Part shown: piece after piece, positions 62,708 to 64,000 of the stretch | Numbering within the stretch: the first letter of the stretch is position 1 | How the letters are laid out: every line of letters starts with the position of its first letter | NCBI GenBank assembly: GCA_019694395.1 | Contig: JAIBCC010000004.1 | Location: 186,001 to 250,000 of the forward strand | Source: Pyrinomonadaceae bacterium | GTDB lineage: Bacteria; Acidobacteriota; Blastocatellia; Pyrinomonadales; Pyrinomonadaceae | DNA: 64,000 nucleotides | Direction: 5' to 3' | The notes under the pieces: model-generated | Told to the model about the DNA's origin: nothing | What the model saw: the letters and a program-made list of their open reading frames with translations, nothing else | Database searches by the model: none | Made by a program: the position numbers and the translations under genes

Positions 62708-63979
62708 ATGAATGACAAATTCTTAGTCAATGGATTTTTGACTTTATTGCTTTTTTTGTCTTTGCTGGGATTTGCAACACAAACCTTTGCTCAGGACTCA
62801 ATTCTCCCAAATGAAATTTTAGTTAAGTTGAATTCAGCCGCTGATTTGCCGGCAATTAGCACACAATACGGGATTTCTCCGATTGATCAATTTGGCTCGC
62901 GTCCGATTTATCGAGCCAGAATTGTTAATGGAGCACAGGTTGGTGATGTCGTTAAAAGAATTTCAAAAGATGCGCGGGTAGTTTATGCTGATGCCAATAG
63001 TGTAGTTGCGTCACCTGAAGCGAGCGGGCATTCCTGGAGTATTGGACATTCCTGGAGTATCGGAAATAGTGTTGCTGATTACGTTGGTCAATGGTTTCCC
63101 GATATGATTCGGCTTTCACAAGCTAATCAAATCTCGACTGGTGCAGGCATCAAAATTGCTGTTTTAGACACCGGAATCAATTACAATCATCCGCTCTTTG
63201 CCGGAAGATTATTACCCGGATGGGATTTTGTTGATAATGATCCTGATCCAATGGAGATGCCGGGAAGTGCTTACGGACACGGCACACACGTTTCAGGCAT
63301 CATTGCACGGGTTGCGCCGGAGGCTAAAATAATACCGATTCGAGTTTTAGACGGCTCAGGCAGCACCAATGCCTGGGTGTTAGCCGAGGCATTAGCTTTT
63401 GCAGCTAATCCTGACGGAAATCCGGCGACTGATGATGGTGCAGACGTTGTTAATTTGAGTATGGGAAGCCCGGTGCCCACCAGACTTTTACACGATTTCC
63501 TGCAAAGTTCAACCAGTGATTTGTCACAGCCAACTGATATTGATTTTCCACAAACCGGAAAGCCAAAAATGATCGTAGTTGCGGCAGGCGGTAATAACGG
63601 AACAGATTTGAAAATTTATCCGGGTGCAGAGACCTCCATTGATGGTTTAATTACTGTTGCCGCCTCAGATTCAACCAACCATCTCGCTCCGTATTCAAAC
63701 TATGGTTCATGGATAAAAGTTGCCGCTCCCGGCGATAGAATTATCAGCTCAACTCCCGACGGTAGATATGGGTCTTGGAGCGGGACTTCGATGGCTGCAC
63801 CAATAGTTTCAGGAATTGTTGCTTTAGTAAATAAAAGATTTCCTGGTATAACCCCGCTAATGATTAGAGATCACATAAAATGTTCTGCGGTGAGGATTGA
63901 TGCCAAAACGACTAAATTAAGGGTAGATGCCTATAACGCAGTAACAATGATTCCCAGTTTGGGCGGCTGCGGTGGATAA
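62708..63979 (+). CDS. Secreted subtilisin-family (S8) serine protease with propeptide
   Basis: 423 residues. Signal peptide (FLTLLLFLSLLGFATQTFAQ), an inhibitor-I9-like propeptide (about 34-98; PNEILVKLNSAADLPAISTQY), then the catalytic domain with Asp154 in AVLDTG, His191 in YGHGTHVSG and Ser361 in GTSMAAP, a complete triad. A tandem HSWSIG-HSWSIG repeat lies at the junction of propeptide and catalytic domain (about 106-117). There are no C-terminal repeats; the protein ends SLGGCGG. A GAGG ribosome site precedes the ATG. It is 146 bases after the CHAT gene, and the link in function is inferred from order only. Confidence 0.93.
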   Translation: MNDKFLVNGFLTLLLFLSLLGFATQTFAQDSILPNEILVKLNSAADLPAISTQYGISPIDQFGSRPIYRARIVNGAQVGDVVKRISKDARVVYADANSVVASPEASGHSWSIGHSWSIGNSVADYVGQWFPDMIRLSQANQISTGAGIKIAVLDTGINYNHPLFAGRLLPGWDFVDNDPDPMEMPGSAYGHGTHVSGIIARVAPEAKIIPIRVLDGSGSTNAWVLAEALAFAANPDGNPATDDGADVVNLSMGSPVPTRLLHDFLQSSTSDLSQPTDIDFPQTGKPKMIVVAAGGNNGTDLKIYPGAETSIDGLITVAASDSTNHLAPYSNYGSWIKVAAPGDRIISSTPDGRYGSWSGTSMAAPIVSGIVALVNKRFPGITPLMIRDHIKCSAVRIDAKTTKLRVDAYNAVTMIPSLGGCGG

Positions 63980-64000
63980 TAAAAAAGACTTATTTTCTTG

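Noticed and set aside
62515..62715. Short plus-strand frame between CHAT and subtilase genes
   Set aside because: It overlaps both neighbours in other frames and has no domain or ribosome site.

Overview
The window looks like chromosomal DNA of an Acidobacteriota bacterium, most likely Blastocatellia. This is inference from gene content; there is no rRNA or other marker gene here. The pointers are an Oar-like TonB receptor with an N-terminal carboxypeptidase-regulatory domain, several large membrane proteins of the 6-pyruvoyl-tetrahydropterin-synthase-related family, sigma/anti-sigma pairs, a CHAT-TPR protein, RDD and ROK proteins, and base composition that looks about 40% GC by eye. I see no phage, insertion sequence, CRISPR array, tRNA or rRNA.

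Layout. (1) 1-2205: end of an unknown gene and two oligopeptide ABC permeases. (2) 2206-4694: two type IV pilin genes inside a perfect 623-bp direct repeat, each behind a sigma-54-type promoter, then a diverged third pilin. (3) 4806-12890: an ABC-2 exporter permease, a TPR protein, three tandem PTPS-related polytopic proteins and the exporter ATPase. (4) 13170-17419 (minus): a TPR-tailed GT-C glycosyltransferase-like protein, a fourth PTPS-related protein and a small anchored protein. (5) 17511-24733: Nudix hydrolase, zinc-ribbon RDD protein, RqcH/NFACT-like protein, VWA lipoprotein and small membrane proteins. (6) 24788-35536 (minus): TPR protein, secreted GH13 amylase, two small membrane proteins, 4-alpha-glucanotransferase, ROK regulator, pentahaem cytochrome-TPR protein and a receiver-like protein. 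(7) 35815-36612: DnaC-like ATPase. (8) 36884-50704: a polysaccharide-use locus with ROK regulator, TonB receptor, secreted polysaccharide-active proteins, KdgF-like cupin, esterase, alginate-lyase-family protein, KduI, GH3 and GH105. (9) 50792-52495: TetR regulator and S41 protease. (10) 52525-55417 (minus): ECF sigma, zinc anti-sigma, MsrP and MsrQ. (11) 55430-58197: an outer-membrane barrel gene behind a structured leader with a 27-codon upstream ORF, then an M28 peptidase. (12) 58425-63979: sigma factor, soluble anti-sigma, CHAT-TPR protein and secreted subtilase.

How the genes work together. Region 8 reads as one acquisition and depolymerisation unit for a uronate-containing glycan, probably pectin- or alginate-like. 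Exported enzymes and a TonB receptor act at the envelope, and the cupin and KduI act on unsaturated uronates in the cytoplasm. Two inverted repeats upstream of the ROK gene give a plausible operator. Region 10 pairs envelope methionine-sulfoxide repair with a possibly redox-sensing sigma/anti-sigma switch. Region 12 is the most system-like unit: a sigma/anti-sigma pair, a predicted cysteine protease with intact His-Cys dyad on a long TPR scaffold, and a secreted serine protease. Regions 2-4 place pilins beside five GT-C-type membrane proteins, which could suggest glycosylation of pili or the cell surface.

Small-scale structure is also rich: period-7 tandem repeats at gene ends, four large intergenic inverted repeats, and intrinsic terminators that abut start codons.
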